A DNA stretch of 64,000 nt from Microbacterium radiodurans. GTDB taxonomy: Bacteria; Actinomycetota; Actinomycetes; Actinomycetales; Microbacteriaceae. The position numbers were made by a program, and so were the translations under genes. How positions within the stretch are numbered: position 1 is the stretch's first letter; each line of letters begins with the position of its first letter. Below the pieces are notes generated by a model that was not told where the DNA came from, did no database searches, and saw nothing but the letters and a program-made list of their open reading frames with translations. Location: positions 558,001 through 622,000 of the forward strand of contig NZ_VYRZ01000003.1 in assembly GCF_008710705.1 (NCBI RefSeq). Direction: 5' to 3'. Below, one piece after another: positions 26,742 to 37,038 of the stretch.

Positions 26742-26945
26742 ATGACCCAGGGAACCGTCAAGTGGTTCAACGCCGAGAAGGGCTTCGGCTTCATCACCGT
26801 CACCGACGGTCAGGACGTCTTCGTCCACTACTCCAACATCGAGATGAGCGGATTCCGCGTCCTCGAGGAGGGGCAGGCGGTGGAATTCACCGTCGGCTCC
26901 GGACAGAAGGGGCCGCAGGCGGAGTCGGTGCGGCCGCTCGCCTGA
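26742..26945 (+). CDS. cspA: Cold-shock protein CspA
   Basis: 67-residue single-stranded nucleic acid chaperone. RNP1 is KGFGFITV and RNP2 is VFVHYSNI. It starts [17 protein letters not shown], the family norm. AGGAG sits eight bases before the ATG. A TATCCT -10 box lies near 26707-26712 and gives a leader of about 30 bases. A 14-bp terminator hairpin follows the stop. Confidence 0.97.
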   Translation: MTQGTVKWFNAEKGFGFITVTDGQDVFVHYSNIEMSGFRVLEEGQAVEFTVGSGQKGPQAESVRPLA

Positions 26946-26960
26946 ACCACGGCTGACGAA

Positions 26961-27000
26961 CGACGGAGCGCGCCGCGATGCCGGCGCGCTCCGTCGTTTC
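26961..27000 (+). terminator. Terminator after cspA
   Basis: Perfect 14-bp stem CGACGGAGCGCGCC / GGCGCGCTCCGTCG at 26961-26974 and 26983-26996, with an eight-base loop, followed by TTTCGTCG. Confidence 0.85.
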
Positions 27001-27017
27001 GTCGCCCGGCACGGCGG

Positions 27018-27044
27018 CTTGCACTCCCCATGGGCGAGTGCCAG
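27018..27044. promoter_or_regulatory. CIRCE operator 1 (upstream, imperfect)
   Basis: CTTGCACTC-N9-GAGTGCCAG, the HrcA inverted repeat with changes at the outer positions. It overlaps the likely groEL promoter: TTGCAC (27019-27024), 17-base spacer, CAGAAT (27042-27047). Confidence 0.8.
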
Positions 27045-27050
27045 AATGAT

Positions 27051-27077
27051 TTAGCACTCGCAATCGTCGAGTGCCAA
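27051..27077. promoter_or_regulatory. CIRCE operator 2 (near perfect)
   Basis: TTAGCACTC-N9-GAGTGCCAA differs from the consensus by one base in the right arm. It starts 33 bp after operator 1, three helical turns, so two HrcA dimers would bind on the same DNA face. Confidence 0.93.
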
Positions 27078-27085
27078 CAGACTGA

Positions 27086-28735
<1,650 letters not shown>

Positions 28736-28754
28736 GTCCGGACACAGCCCAGCA

Positions 28755-28784
28755 GAACGGCCCCTCCTTCGGGAGGGGCCGTTC
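28755..28784. terminator. Terminator after groEL
   Basis: Stem GAACGGCCCCTCC / GGAGGGGCCGTTC with a TTCG tetraloop, between groEL and the convergent WXG100 gene. There is no long T-run, but the stem is very stable and usable from both sides. Confidence 0.85.
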
Positions 28785-28801
28785 CGCGTTCCGGTGCGCT
28801 C

Positions 28802-29089
28802 TCAGCGGAAGAGCCCTGTGGCGGCCTGCTCCGCCTGCAGGTACTGCTGACCCGCCGTGTCGAGCGCGGCCGCGATGTCGGCCAGAGCCGTCTCGACCTC
28901 GCGCTGCGCGGCGCTCCAGCGCTCGGCGACGCTCTGGAACGCGAGAGCGGCGCCGCCCGTCCACGATGACTGGAGCTGGACGAGCTGCGCCATCATCGCG
29001 GCCGTGTCGCTCTCGATGCGGCTCGCGGTTCCGCGGATGCCGGCCGTGGCGGTGAGGACGGCGTCGCTGTCGACGGAGAAAACGGTCAT
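28802..29089 (-). CDS. WXG100 family protein (EsxA-like), orphan
   Basis: 95 residues, all-helical. The WXG turn is SSWTGGAALAF, and the C-terminal helix ends in a YLQAEQAATG stretch with a YxxxE-like secretion signal (YLQAE). The N-terminal part SDAVLTATAGIRGTASRIES is the first helix of the hairpin. These proteins are type VII secretion substrates. No EccC ATPase or partner Esx gene is nearby, so secretion would depend on a system elsewhere. AGGGAGTACCGC lies before the ATG. Confidence 0.9.
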   Translation of the reverse strand: MTVFSVDSDAVLTATAGIRGTASRIESDTAAMMAQLVQLQSSWTGGAALAFQSVAERWSAAQREVETALADIAAALDTAGQQYLQAEQAATGLFR

Positions 29090-29215
29090 GCGGTACTCCC
29101 TCTCTCGGATGCCGTCACGCTACGGTGCGCGCTCCGAGCACCGAGGCCGGCGGCATCCGGTCGGGGAGAACCACGTCGCCGCGGCGATCGGGGAGGGACG
29201 CTTCTCGTCCGGGTC

Positions 29216-30904
29216 TCAGCCCGCGGAGGTCGGCGCCGTGTCGTCCGTGTCCGTGCTGCGCCGGTCGTCGCGCGCCCGGGCCTCGGGCCGGAGCCGCGGC
29301 AGCGGCTGCGTCTCGATCCACAGGTGCTCAGCCGCCTCCCGCCGATCGGCGAGGGGGAACGAGACGCGGAACGTCGCACCCCCGCCGGGCGTGCTCTGGA
29401 CGTCGATGGCGCCGTGGAGGGCTTCGACGATCGAGGCGACGATCGAGAGGCCCAGCCCCGACCCGCCGGTCTCGCGGGTGCGCGAGGTGTCGGCGCGCCA
29501 GAAGCGCTGGAAGATCTTCTGCCGCAGCTGCTCGGGGATGCCCTCCCCGTGGTCGATGACCGAGATCCATCCCATGCGGCTCGCGCCGTCGACGCCGACG
29601 GCGATCTCGATCGGCGTCCCCGCCGGGCTGTACCGGCGGGCGTTGCCCAGGAGGTTCGCGACGACCTGGCGGATGCGGTTCTCGTCGCCCAGGACGACCG
29701 GGGCCAGCGGCGAGGACGCGGGCTGGAGAAGGGGCTGCTCGCCCGTCGCGGCGCTCTCGCGCGGGCGCCGGCGCAGTCGCGAGAGCCCGCTCGTCGCGAG
29801 CGTCCGCGTCGGCGTCGGTCGCCGCTTCGCGCCCCGTGGCGTCTCGGCCGGGTCCGGGAGCGGCGCGACGGTCATCGCACCCGAGAACTCCAGCACGTCG
29901 ATCGCGCGTTCGGGGTCCGACGCTCGGGTGTCGAGTGCGGCATCCCGCGCGATGGGACGCAGATCGACGGGGGCGACGACCAGGTCGCGGCGCTCGTCGA
30001 GGCGGGCGAGCGCGAGGAGGTCCTCGACGAGGCCGCCCATGCGCATCGCCTCCTTCTCGATGCGCTCCATCGCCTGCGCGGTGTTCTCGGCGTCGGTGAT
30101 GGCGCCCATGCGGTAGAGCTCGGCGTACCCGCGGACGGTGACCAGGGGCGTCCGAAGCTCGTGGCTCGCGTCGCCGATGAAGCGGCGCATCTGCCGCACG
30201 GTGGCGTCGCGTTCGGCGAGGGCGGTGTCGATGCGGTCGAGCATCGCATTGATGGCGATCTTCAGCCGGCCGACCTCGGTCGCCGGCGCGATGTCGCCCA
30301 TGCGCTGGCTGAAGTCGCCGGTCGCGATGGTCATCGCGGTCTCTTCGACCTGCCCGAGACTCCGGAATGTCAGCGTCACGAGGGCGCGCGTGCCGAGCGC
30401 TCCGGCGATGAGGATGAGGGCGGCCAGCACCGTGTAGATGCTGATGAAGTTCGCCACGGTCTGCGTCACCGACGTCAGCGGGAGCGCGACCAGCTGGGTG
30501 TACGACAGCCGGGATCCCTCGATCTCGAGCACGTCGACGCTCGCGTGGAATGTGCCCGATCCCTCGACGGCGGCGAGCTCGAACGGCTCCGTGCCCTTCA
30601 CGACCGTGCGATCGAGCGGGAAGGTGTCGGGCACCGCGGGCTCGGAGAGGCCCGTGCCGCCGGCGACCTCGAGCAGGGTGCCCTCGGGGGAGTAGACGGC
30701 GACGATGAAGTTGGTCGGCGGGGCGTCCTCGTTGGCCGTGAACTCGGCCACGCCGTCGGTGACGTTCACCTCCATGACCGTGCTGGCCAGGTCGGTCGGC
30801 ACGAGGGAGCGGAGGCTGCTGTCGAGCGTGGAGATCTGCGAGTTGCGCAGGAAGATCATCGTCCCGGTGCCCGCGGCGATGAGTCCCATCGCCAGAAGCG
30901 TCAC
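29216..30904 (-). CDS. Sensor histidine kinase (TcrY/PrrB-like)
   Basis: 562 residues from GTG 30904: membrane helix 1 at the very N-terminus, an extracellular domain of about 130 residues, helix 2 (FISIYTVLAALILIAGALG) and HAMP (LGQVEETAMTIATGDFSQRM). HisKA has GDASHELRTPLV with the His near residue 248. HATPase follows with NLLGNARRYSP, DHGEGIPE and GGSGLGLSIV. About 50 extra Arg/Pro/Ser-rich residues sit between HisKA and the N box. The reading frame stays open 26 codons upstream (RVTRWWRGISLRAKVTG), giving the positive residues a first membrane helix needs. The true start may therefore be CTG 30982, which has GGGGAG upstream. Confidence 0.9.
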   Translation of the reverse strand: MTLLAMGLIAAGTGTMIFLRNSQISTLDSSLRSLVPTDLASTVMEVNVTDGVAEFTANEDAPPTNFIVAVYSPEGTLLEVAGGTGLSEPAVPDTFPLDRTVVKGTEPFELAAVEGSGTFHASVDVLEIEGSRLSYTQLVALPLTSVTQTVANFISIYTVLAALILIAGALGTRALVTLTFRSLGQVEETAMTIATGDFSQRMGDIAPATEVGRLKIAINAMLDRIDTALAERDATVRQMRRFIGDASHELRTPLVTVRGYAELYRMGAITDAENTAQAMERIEKEAMRMGGLVEDLLALARLDERRDLVVAPVDLRPIARDAALDTRASDPERAIDVLEFSGAMTVAPLPDPAETPRGAKRRPTPTRTLATSGLSRLRRRPRESAATGEQPLLQPASSPLAPVVLGDENRIRQVVANLLGNARRYSPAGTPIEIAVGVDGASRMGWISVIDHGEGIPEQLRQKIFQRFWRADTSRTRETGGSGLGLSIVASIVEALHGAIDVQSTPGGGATFRVSFPLADRREAAEHLWIETQPLPRLRPEARARDDRRSTDTDDTAPTSAG

Positions 30905-31007
30905 GGTGACGCCCGTGACCTTCGCGCGCAGACTGATGCCGCGCCACCAGCGGGTGACGCGGTCGGTCTTGGGCGCGTTCAGGATGCCGCTCCCCGCCGC
31001 CGGCGGA

Positions 31008-31700
31008 TCACGCCGACTTGTCGGCCTTGAGCATGTACCCGAAACCGCGCTTGGTCTGGATGAGCGGCTCGGAGGAGTGCGGATCGATCTTGCGGCGCAG
31101 GTACGAGATGTAGCTCTCCACGATGCCGGCGTCGCCGTTGAAGTCGTACTCCCAGACGTGATCGAGGATCTGGGCCTTGCTGAGGACGCGGTTCGGGTTC
31201 AGCATGAGGTAGCGCAGCAGCTTGAACTCGGTGGGCGACAGATCGATCGACGCGTCGCCGACGTGGACGTCGTGGGTGTCCTGATCCATCGTCAGCTCGC
31301 CGGAGCGGATGATCGACTCCTCGTCGGCCTGCATCGTGCGGCGGAGGATCGCCTGGATGCGCGCGACGATCTCGTCGAGGCTGAACGGCTTGGTGACGTA
31401 GTCGTCGCCGCCCGCGTTCAGGCCCTCGATCTTGTCCTCGGTCTCGTCCTTCGCGGTGAGGAACAGGATCGGCGCGGTGTACCCGGCACCCCGCAGCCGC
31501 TTCGTGACGCTGAACCCGTTCATGTCGGGCAGCATCACGTCGAGCACGATGAGATCGGGTTCTTCCTCGAGCACGGCGGAGATGGTCTGGGCGCCGTTGC
31601 CGACGGCTCGGACCTGATAGCCGGCGAACTTCAGGCCCGTGATCAGCAGGTCCCGGATGTTCGGTTCGTCGTCCACGACGAGGATGCGCGGTGCTGTCAT
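31008..31700 (-). CDS. OmpR-family response regulator (TcrA-like)
   Basis: 230 residues, partner of the downstream kinase. Receiver: RILVVDDEPNIRDLL, the phospho-acceptor in LIVLDVMLPDMNG and Lys in YVTKPFSLDE. Winged helix: LSPTEFKLLRYLMLNPNRVLSK, VWEYDFNGDAGIVESYISYLRRK and the final RGFGYML. ATG 31700 lies six bases after CAGTAT, suggesting a leaderless message; longer in-frame starts would extend upstream of that -10. The regulator is first in the operon and the kinase follows 25-100 bases later, depending on its true start. Confidence 0.95.
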   Translation of the reverse strand: MTAPRILVVDDEPNIRDLLITGLKFAGYQVRAVGNGAQTISAVLEEEPDLIVLDVMLPDMNGFSVTKRLRGAGYTAPILFLTAKDETEDKIEGLNAGGDDYVTKPFSLDEIVARIQAILRRTMQADEESIIRSGELTMDQDTHDVHVGDASIDLSPTEFKLLRYLMLNPNRVLSKAQILDHVWEYDFNGDAGIVESYISYLRRKIDPHSSEPLIQTKRGFGYMLKADKSA

Positions 31701-31789
31701 GAACTCATACTGGCACCGGAATCGATCCGTTTGCTGGATATCGCGCCGCGATGCCACGACCTGGTAGGTCGACGCGGGAGGATGGGAGC

Positions 31790-32788
31790 ATGCCCCGACC
31801 GATCGACGCCGACCGTCTCGCCTTCCATCGGCTCGTCTTCGCGCGTCGCCGATCGGGCTGGTGGACGCCGCTCGCCGTCGGGGCGCTGGGGCTCGTCTTC
31901 TACCTCGTGATGCTCGGCGTCGTGCTGGTCGTCACCCTGGTCCTGACCCTCGCGGGCGGACCGGCGGCGGACGCGGTCGAGCAGCTGTCGACGGGCGCGA
32001 TCCTCGACACTTCGTCGCCGTTCGCCCTCGCCCTCGCGCTCGGCACGATCGCCCTGATGCTGCCGGCGTACGTGCTCGCCTCCCGGATCGTGAACGGGCC
32101 CCGGGTCGGCTTCGTGACCGCGGTCTACGGGCGGATGAGGTGGCGGTGGCTGCTCGTGTGCGGCGGCCTCTCCGTCGCGACCGTCGTCGTCGTGACGGCG
32201 ATCTCGCTCCTGCTGCCCGCGGACGACGCCGGTGCCGATGCCGGTCCGTCGGGCGCGACGGTGTGGGTCAGCCTCGTGGTGATCCTGCTGCTCGTCCCGG
32301 TGCAGGCGACGGCGGAGGAGTACGTCTTCCGCGGGTATCTCATGCAGGCGATCGGGCGGTGGCTGCGGCATCCGCTCTTCGCGATCCTGCTGCCGGTGCC
32401 GCTTTTCGTCATCGGCCACCTCTACGACCCGGTCGGTCAGGTCGGGGTGGGCGCGTTCGCCGTCGCAGCCGGATGGCTCACGTGGCGGACGGGCGGGCTC
32501 GAGGCCGCGATCGCCCTGCACGTCGTCAACAATCTGCTGGCGTTCTCGTTCGACCTCGCCGGACGCGGGGATGCCGCGGCGACCGAGGTCGGCTGGACGA
32601 GCCTCGTCACGAGCCTGCTCCTCATCGGGCTCTACTGCGCCGCCGTCGAGCTGGTGCTGCGCCGGCGCCCGATCACGCGGACGTACCGGATGGCGCGTCC
32701 GCCGCTGCCGGCGCCGATCCCGATGCCGACTCCGACCGCGACCGTGCCGCTCCCCGGCGAGCCGCGGCCGAACCTCACCCGTCCGTAG
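31790..32788 (+). CDS. CPBP family intramembrane glutamic endopeptidase
   Basis: 332-residue membrane protein with about eight helices. The catalytic motif 1 EExxxR is in ATAEEYVFRGYLMQA, motif 2 in FVIGHLYDP and motif 3 in ALHVVNNLLAF, all intact. CAAX-type prenyl proteases and bacteriocin-processing or immunity proteins share this fold; the substrate here is unknown. The C-terminus is a Pro/Thr-rich tail. ATG 31790 has GGGAGGATGGGAG upstream. It is divergent from the two-component system. Confidence 0.88.
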   Translation: MPRPIDADRLAFHRLVFARRRSGWWTPLAVGALGLVFYLVMLGVVLVVTLVLTLAGGPAADAVEQLSTGAILDTSSPFALALALGTIALMLPAYVLASRIVNGPRVGFVTAVYGRMRWRWLLVCGGLSVATVVVVTAISLLLPADDAGADAGPSGATVWVSLVVILLLVPVQATAEEYVFRGYLMQAIGRWLRHPLFAILLPVPLFVIGHLYDPVGQVGVGAFAVAAGWLTWRTGGLEAAIALHVVNNLLAFSFDLAGRGDAAATEVGWTSLVTSLLLIGLYCAAVELVLRRRPITRTYRMARPPLPAPIPMPTPTATVPLPGEPRPNLTRP

Positions 32789-32815
32789 GACCGGGCCGCG
32801 CCGGACCGCGTGGTC

Positions 32816-34459
32816 TCACGCCGCGGCGACCGCGTCGCCGTCGAGGATCGTGTAGCTGTATCCCTGCTCGGCGAGGAACCGCTGACGGTTCTGGGCGAAG
32901 TCCTGGTCGACCGTGTCGCGCGCGATGAGCGTGTAGAAGCTCGCCGTGTGACCGTTCGACTTCGGGCGCAGAAGGCGACCGAGGCGCTGCGCCTCCTCCT
33001 GCCGCGAGCCGAACGATCCCGACACCTGGATGGCGACCGATGCGTCGGGGAGGTCGATCGAGAAGTTGGCGACCTTCGAGACGATGAGCACGGGGACCTC
33101 TCCCGTGCGGAACGCGTCGTAGAGCTCTTCGCGCTCGTCGACGGGCGTCGCACCGGTGATCTTCGGCGCACCGAGCGCTTCGGACAGCACGTCGATCTGG
33201 TCGAGGTACTGGCCGATCACGAGGATCTGCTCGCCCGGATGCTTGGCCACGAGATCCCGTACGACGCCGATCTTGGCGTGCGCGGTGGCCGCGAGGCGGT
33301 AGCGCTCGTCGTCTGCCGAGGCGGCGTACTCGAGGCGGTCGCCGTCGGGCAGGTCGACGCGGACCTCGTAGCAGACGGCGGGGGAGATGAACCCCTGCGC
33401 CTCGATCTCCTTCCACGGCGCGTCGAAGCGCTTGGGTCCGATCAGGCTGAACACATCGCCCTCGCGGCCGTCCTCGCGGACGAGCGTCGCGGTGAGCCCG
33501 AGGCGCCGACGTGCCTGCAGGTCGGCCGTCAGCTTGAACACCGGGGCCGGCAGCAGGTGCACCTCGTCGTAGACGACGAGACCCCAGTCGAGGGCGTCGA
33601 GCAGCGCCAGGTGGGCGTACTCGCCCTTCCGCTTCGCCGTGAGGATCTGGTACGTCGCGATGGTGACCGGCTTGATCTCCTTCGACTGGCCGGAGTACTC
33701 GCCGATCTCCTCGGGCGTCAGGCTGGTGCGCCTGAGCAGCTCATTGCGCCACTGCCGGGCGCTTACGGTGTTCGTCACGAGGATGAGCGTCGTCGTCTTG
33801 GTGTCGGCCATCGCGGCCGCGCCCACGAGGGTCTTGCCGGCGCCGCAGGGGAGCACGACCACTCCCGAGCCGCCCTCGGAGAAGATGTCGACGGCCTTCC
33901 GCTGGTAGGGGCGGAGGGTCCAGCCGTCCTCGTTCAGCTCGATCTCGTGCGGCGTGCCCGGGGTGAAGCCCGCGAGGTCCTCGGCCGGCCATCCGATCTT
34001 GAGCAGCTCCTGCTTGATCTGACCGCGCGCCCAGGCGTCGATGACATAGGAGTCGGGCGTGGGATGGCCGAGGAGCAGCGGCTGGATGCGCTTGTTGCGC
34101 GTGACCTCGGCGAGGACGGCGGGGTCGGTCGAGCGCAGGACGAGCGTGCCCTCGGCATCGCGCTCGATCACGAGTCTTCCGTAGCGGTTCACCGTCTCGC
34201 GGATGTCCATCGACACCGACGGCGGCACGGGGAACCGCGACCACCGGTCGAGGGTCGCGAGCATGTCCTCCGCGTCGTGCCCGGCGGCGCGGGCGTTCCA
34301 CAGGCCGAGCCGGGTGATGCGGTACGTGTGGATGTGCTCGGGAGCGCGTTCGAGCTCGGCGAAGATCGCCAGCTCGTGCCGCGCGTCCTCCGCGTTCGCG
34401 TGGGCGACCTCGAGCAGGACGGTGCGGTCGCTCTGGACGATCAGGGGGCCATCAGCCAT
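32816..34459 (-). CDS. XPB/Ssl2-type DNA helicase
   Basis: 547 residues, the same length as mycobacterial XPB (about 549). Superfamily 2 motifs: Walker A PCGAGKTLVGAA, DEVH box VVYDEVHLLPAP, LGLTATLVREDG (motif III, preceded by the RED-like stretch), VIGQYLDQID and QRLGRLLRPK (motif VI). The N-terminal DNA-damage-recognition-like region precedes the helicase core. It is an ATP-dependent 3'-5' helicase thought to act in repair or transcription remodelling. ATG 34459 aligns with the family; a TAGACT box lies eight bases upstream. The helicase-associated gene lies just upstream on the same strand. Confidence 0.95.
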   Translation of the reverse strand: MADGPLIVQSDRTVLLEVAHANAEDARHELAIFAELERAPEHIHTYRITRLGLWNARAAGHDAEDMLATLDRWSRFPVPPSVSMDIRETVNRYGRLVIERDAEGTLVLRSTDPAVLAEVTRNKRIQPLLLGHPTPDSYVIDAWARGQIKQELLKIGWPAEDLAGFTPGTPHEIELNEDGWTLRPYQRKAVDIFSEGGSGVVVLPCGAGKTLVGAAAMADTKTTTLILVTNTVSARQWRNELLRRTSLTPEEIGEYSGQSKEIKPVTIATYQILTAKRKGEYAHLALLDALDWGLVVYDEVHLLPAPVFKLTADLQARRRLGLTATLVREDGREGDVFSLIGPKRFDAPWKEIEAQGFISPAVCYEVRVDLPDGDRLEYAASADDERYRLAATAHAKIGVVRDLVAKHPGEQILVIGQYLDQIDVLSEALGAPKITGATPVDEREELYDAFRTGEVPVLIVSKVANFSIDLPDASVAIQVSGSFGSRQEEAQRLGRLLRPKSNGHTASFYTLIARDTVDQDFAQNRQRFLAEQGYSYTILDGDAVAAA

Positions 34460-34525
34460 AGCGAGCCAGTCTACCGGTGACGCGTGCGGGTCGGCCCGCG
34501 TCGTCACCGTCGGAAGCGTATGGGC

Positions 34526-36268
34526 TCAGGGAAGCCGGACGGCGGAGATGCTCGAGACCGGCAGGGTGCGCTCGACGTCGGCGGCGCGGTCGCGTCCGCG
34601 CAGGCGCCCGCCGCCGAGGCCGGTCGCCTCCAGGACGAAATCCCGCGCCGCGCCGTCGGGCAGCCGCACCGTGACGACGACGACGGCGCGCGCACGGACG
34701 GCGTGCTCGAGCTCCCGCACCAGCCAGGCGGCCTCGTCATCGGTGCCGCGCGCTCCGCGCAGCCGTGCGACGAGGTCGTCGTGGCGCGGTCGTTCCGGCT
34801 CGGGTGCCGCGGCCAGTCGGAGCCGCCGCAGGACGCGCGATTGCCCGTCGGCGTCGACGGCCACCACCGGGTACCGTGCGTCGCTCAGCATCCAGAACAC
34901 CGTGTCGAGCGAGCTGCGGCTCACGAGCGCGCCGGTCTCGCCGACGAGTCCGAGGGGTCGGAGGGCCTGATCGACGCGCAGCGTGTCGAGGAGCGGCTCG
35001 TCGGCTTCGACGCGGGTGCCGCCGTCGGCGTTCGCCCGGACGCGGATGCGACCGTGTCGCGCCGCGGCGCGCTCGAGCTCGTACGCGAGGGGCTGCGGCA
35101 GGCCGGTGAGCGAGATCGTCCGCAGGAACTCGGTGAGGGATGCCGCATCCTCGCCCGCTGCCAGGGCTGCACCGATCGATTCGGCCGAGAACCGGTAGGT
35201 CGAGGCCTGCGCGCGGGACTCCCGCTTCGCCGCCCGGCGCAGCCGCGCGTCGATCGCCGGCTCGAGGGGGCCGGGCGCGATCGCGGTCAGGTCGTTCTGC
35301 AGGAAGATGCGGTCGACCTCTCCGGGCAGCAGGTCGGTGAGGAGGGCGGTGTCGACCGGGCCGCCGGCCACGAACTTCGTCGACCATCCGCTCGGCCGTC
35401 CGGCCGCGTCGATGATGGCCCAGGCGCGCCAGCGATCGGCGAGACCGCGGGCGCGCGCGGCCCAGGACGGGTCGAGGGGGTAGGCGCGCTCCCACTCGCC
35501 GGCGTCGAGCACCTCGCCGCGCGATCCGCGCAGCGCCGGGGGGAGGGCGTCCCGGAGGTGCTGCGCGATGCTCACCCATCGATCGACGGTGTTCCGGGTC
35601 AGCCAGGCGGCCCCGTCGGCGGTGACGCGCCAGTCGCGCTCGGCGGAGCGCAGCAGCTCCGCCTCCGCGCCGATCGCCACGAGCTGTTCGGCGGTCTCGG
35701 CATCGTCTGCCGCTCCGAGCTCGATGAGGCGGCGGCGGTCGCTCGCACCGAGCGTGCCGGCACCCGTGCGGGCCAGGGGCGCGGGACCCGTCGCATGGAT
35801 GACGTCGGCGAGGGCGGCGACGACCGCGAAGGCGCGCTCGGCGAGCTGTGCGTCGTTCTCGGTACCCGACGCCGAGGCGATCGCGTCGGTCGCGGGCCGC
35901 GCGGCCGGCTCCCGCTCCGCCTCTGTCGTCGCCGCGGTCGTCAGCGCCGGCCACGCGTCGGCGACCGAGCCATACGGCGTCCCGTCGGGTCGCACGAAGG
36001 CCCGAGCCACGAGGGAGTCGCGCTCGGGTCCCGCGGCGACGCTGCCGCCGGTGGCGACGGCGTCGCCCAGAGCGGCGACCAGGTCGCGAGACAGCAGTGC
36101 GGCCCCGCGCGCGATCGAGGCCGATTCCAGCAAGGCCTCGGCGGCGTCGAAGAAGTCGTTCCAGCCCGGCGCCGCGGGCACCTGGCGCGCCGCGAAGAGG
36201 TCCGTCAGGACGCGATCATCGGCGGATGCGAGCCAGCTCGCGAGCGCACGCGCGTCGACGGGTGACAC
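34526..36268 (-). CDS. Helicase-associated (XPB/Ssl2 N-terminal-like) domain protein
   Basis: 580 residues, largely helical. It resembles the actinobacterial partner that always sits beside XPB (Rv0862c position in mycobacteria). The recognisable core is DPSWAARARGLADRWRAWAII, LLPGEVDRIFLQNDLTAIAPGPL, STYRFSAESIGAALAAGEDAA and WMLSDARYPVVAVDADGQSRVL. The N-terminal third is winged-helix-like. No catalytic motif is seen; it probably regulates or loads the helicase. GTG 36268 lies two bases before the stop of the upstream small membrane protein gene, so the three genes form one operon. Confidence 0.85.
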   Translation of the reverse strand: MSPVDARALASWLASADDRVLTDLFAARQVPAAPGWNDFFDAAEALLESASIARGAALLSRDLVAALGDAVATGGSVAAGPERDSLVARAFVRPDGTPYGSVADAWPALTTAATTEAEREPAARPATDAIASASGTENDAQLAERAFAVVAALADVIHATGPAPLARTGAGTLGASDRRRLIELGAADDAETAEQLVAIGAEAELLRSAERDWRVTADGAAWLTRNTVDRWVSIAQHLRDALPPALRGSRGEVLDAGEWERAYPLDPSWAARARGLADRWRAWAIIDAAGRPSGWSTKFVAGGPVDTALLTDLLPGEVDRIFLQNDLTAIAPGPLEPAIDARLRRAAKRESRAQASTYRFSAESIGAALAAGEDAASLTEFLRTISLTGLPQPLAYELERAAARHGRIRVRANADGGTRVEADEPLLDTLRVDQALRPLGLVGETGALVSRSSLDTVFWMLSDARYPVVAVDADGQSRVLRRLRLAAAPEPERPRHDDLVARLRGARGTDDEAAWLVRELEHAVRARAVVVVTVRLPDGAARDFVLEATGLGGGRLRGRDRAADVERTLPVSSISAVRLP

Positions 36269-36269
36269 G

Positions 36270-36545
36270 TCACCGGCCCTTGTTGGCCCGGCCCCGTCGC
36301 ACGAAGGTCATGATGAGCACCGTCAGGAGCAGGGCGAACGCGACGGGCGGTGCGACGTAGACGATCGCGCTCACGGTCGGCCAGATGCCGGCACCGAAGT
36401 CGGCCTGTTCCATCCCGGTCGCGGTCCCGATGATGATGGCGAAGAAGCACACGATCGCCAGCAGCAGCAGCCCGAGCGACATGAACGCCAGGATGCGGTC
36501 GATTCGGCGGACCGGCAGGTCATCGCTCGGCGCGGGAGTGCTCAT
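36270..36545 (-). CDS. Small two-helix membrane protein
   Basis: 91 residues: a basic N-terminal segment DDLPVRRIDRIL, helix 1 (FMSLGLLLLAIVCFFAIIIG), a short loop, helix 2 (IVYVAPPVAFALLLTVLIMTF), then a basic tail. It is first in the helicase operon. Function unknown. TACGCT lies seven bases before the ATG on the minus strand, indicating a leaderless start. Confidence 0.82.
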   Translation of the reverse strand: MSTPAPSDDLPVRRIDRILAFMSLGLLLLAIVCFFAIIIGTATGMEQADFGAGIWPTVSAIVYVAPPVAFALLLTVLIMTFVRRGRANKGR

Positions 36546-36654
36546 CCGCACCAGCGTAGCGGTTCGCGCCCGTGGCGTAGTCTGGAGGTCGGGGCGGAGC
36601 GCCCCGGCACTCAGCCCCACCCGCCACGGCGGGCCGTCTCAGCGAGGTATCCAC

Positions 36655-37038
36655 ATGCCCACCGGCAAGGTCAGGTTCTACGACGACGAGAAGGGGTTCG
36701 GCTTCATCTCCACCGATGACGGCCAGGACGTCTTCCTGCACGCCACCGCCCTTCCCGCCGGCACCGATTCGCTCAAGCCCGGCACCCGTCTCGAGTTCGG
36801 CGTCGCCGACGGCAAGCGCGGTCTCCAGGCGCTCGCGGTCCGCGTGCTCGAAGCTCCCGTGAGCCTCAGCAAGCGCAACCGCAAGCCTGCGGACGACATG
36901 GCGATCATCGTCGAGGACCTCGTCAAGCTGCTCGACGGCATCGGCGCGGACCTGCGTCGCGGTCGCTACCCCAGCGCCGGCCACGGCAAGAAGATCGCCG
37001 CCGTGCTGCGCAAGGTCGCCGATGACCTCGACGCCTGA
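36655..37038 (+). CDS. Cold-shock domain protein with C-terminal extension
   Basis: 127 residues. The cold-shock domain (1-66) has RNP1 KGFGFIS and RNP2 VFLHATAL, starting MPTGKVRFYDDEKGFGF. A further 60-residue helical extension (DDMAIIVEDLVKLLDGIGADLRRGRYPSAG) distinguishes it from CspA and is typical of actinobacterial CspB-like proteins next to DUF3027. It probably binds RNA or single-stranded DNA. The gene overlaps DUF3027 by 17 bases. A TAGTCT -10-like box lies near 36577. Confidence 0.92.
   Translation: MPTGKVRFYDDEKGFGFISTDDGQDVFLHATALPAGTDSLKPGTRLEFGVADGKRGLQALAVRVLEAPVSLSKRNRKPADDMAIIVEDLVKLLDGIGADLRRGRYPSAGHGKKIAAVLRKVADDLDA

Noticed and set aside
30905..30982. GTG or ATG start upstream of the histidine kinase
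   Set aside because: No such codon exists in the open frame; only CTG is available, so the conventional start is annotated and the alternative is listed as a finding.
36270..36620. A longer form of the small membrane protein starting upstream at 36620
   Set aside because: The extra 25 residues would be transcribed through the -10 box of the leaderless promoter and lack conservation features.
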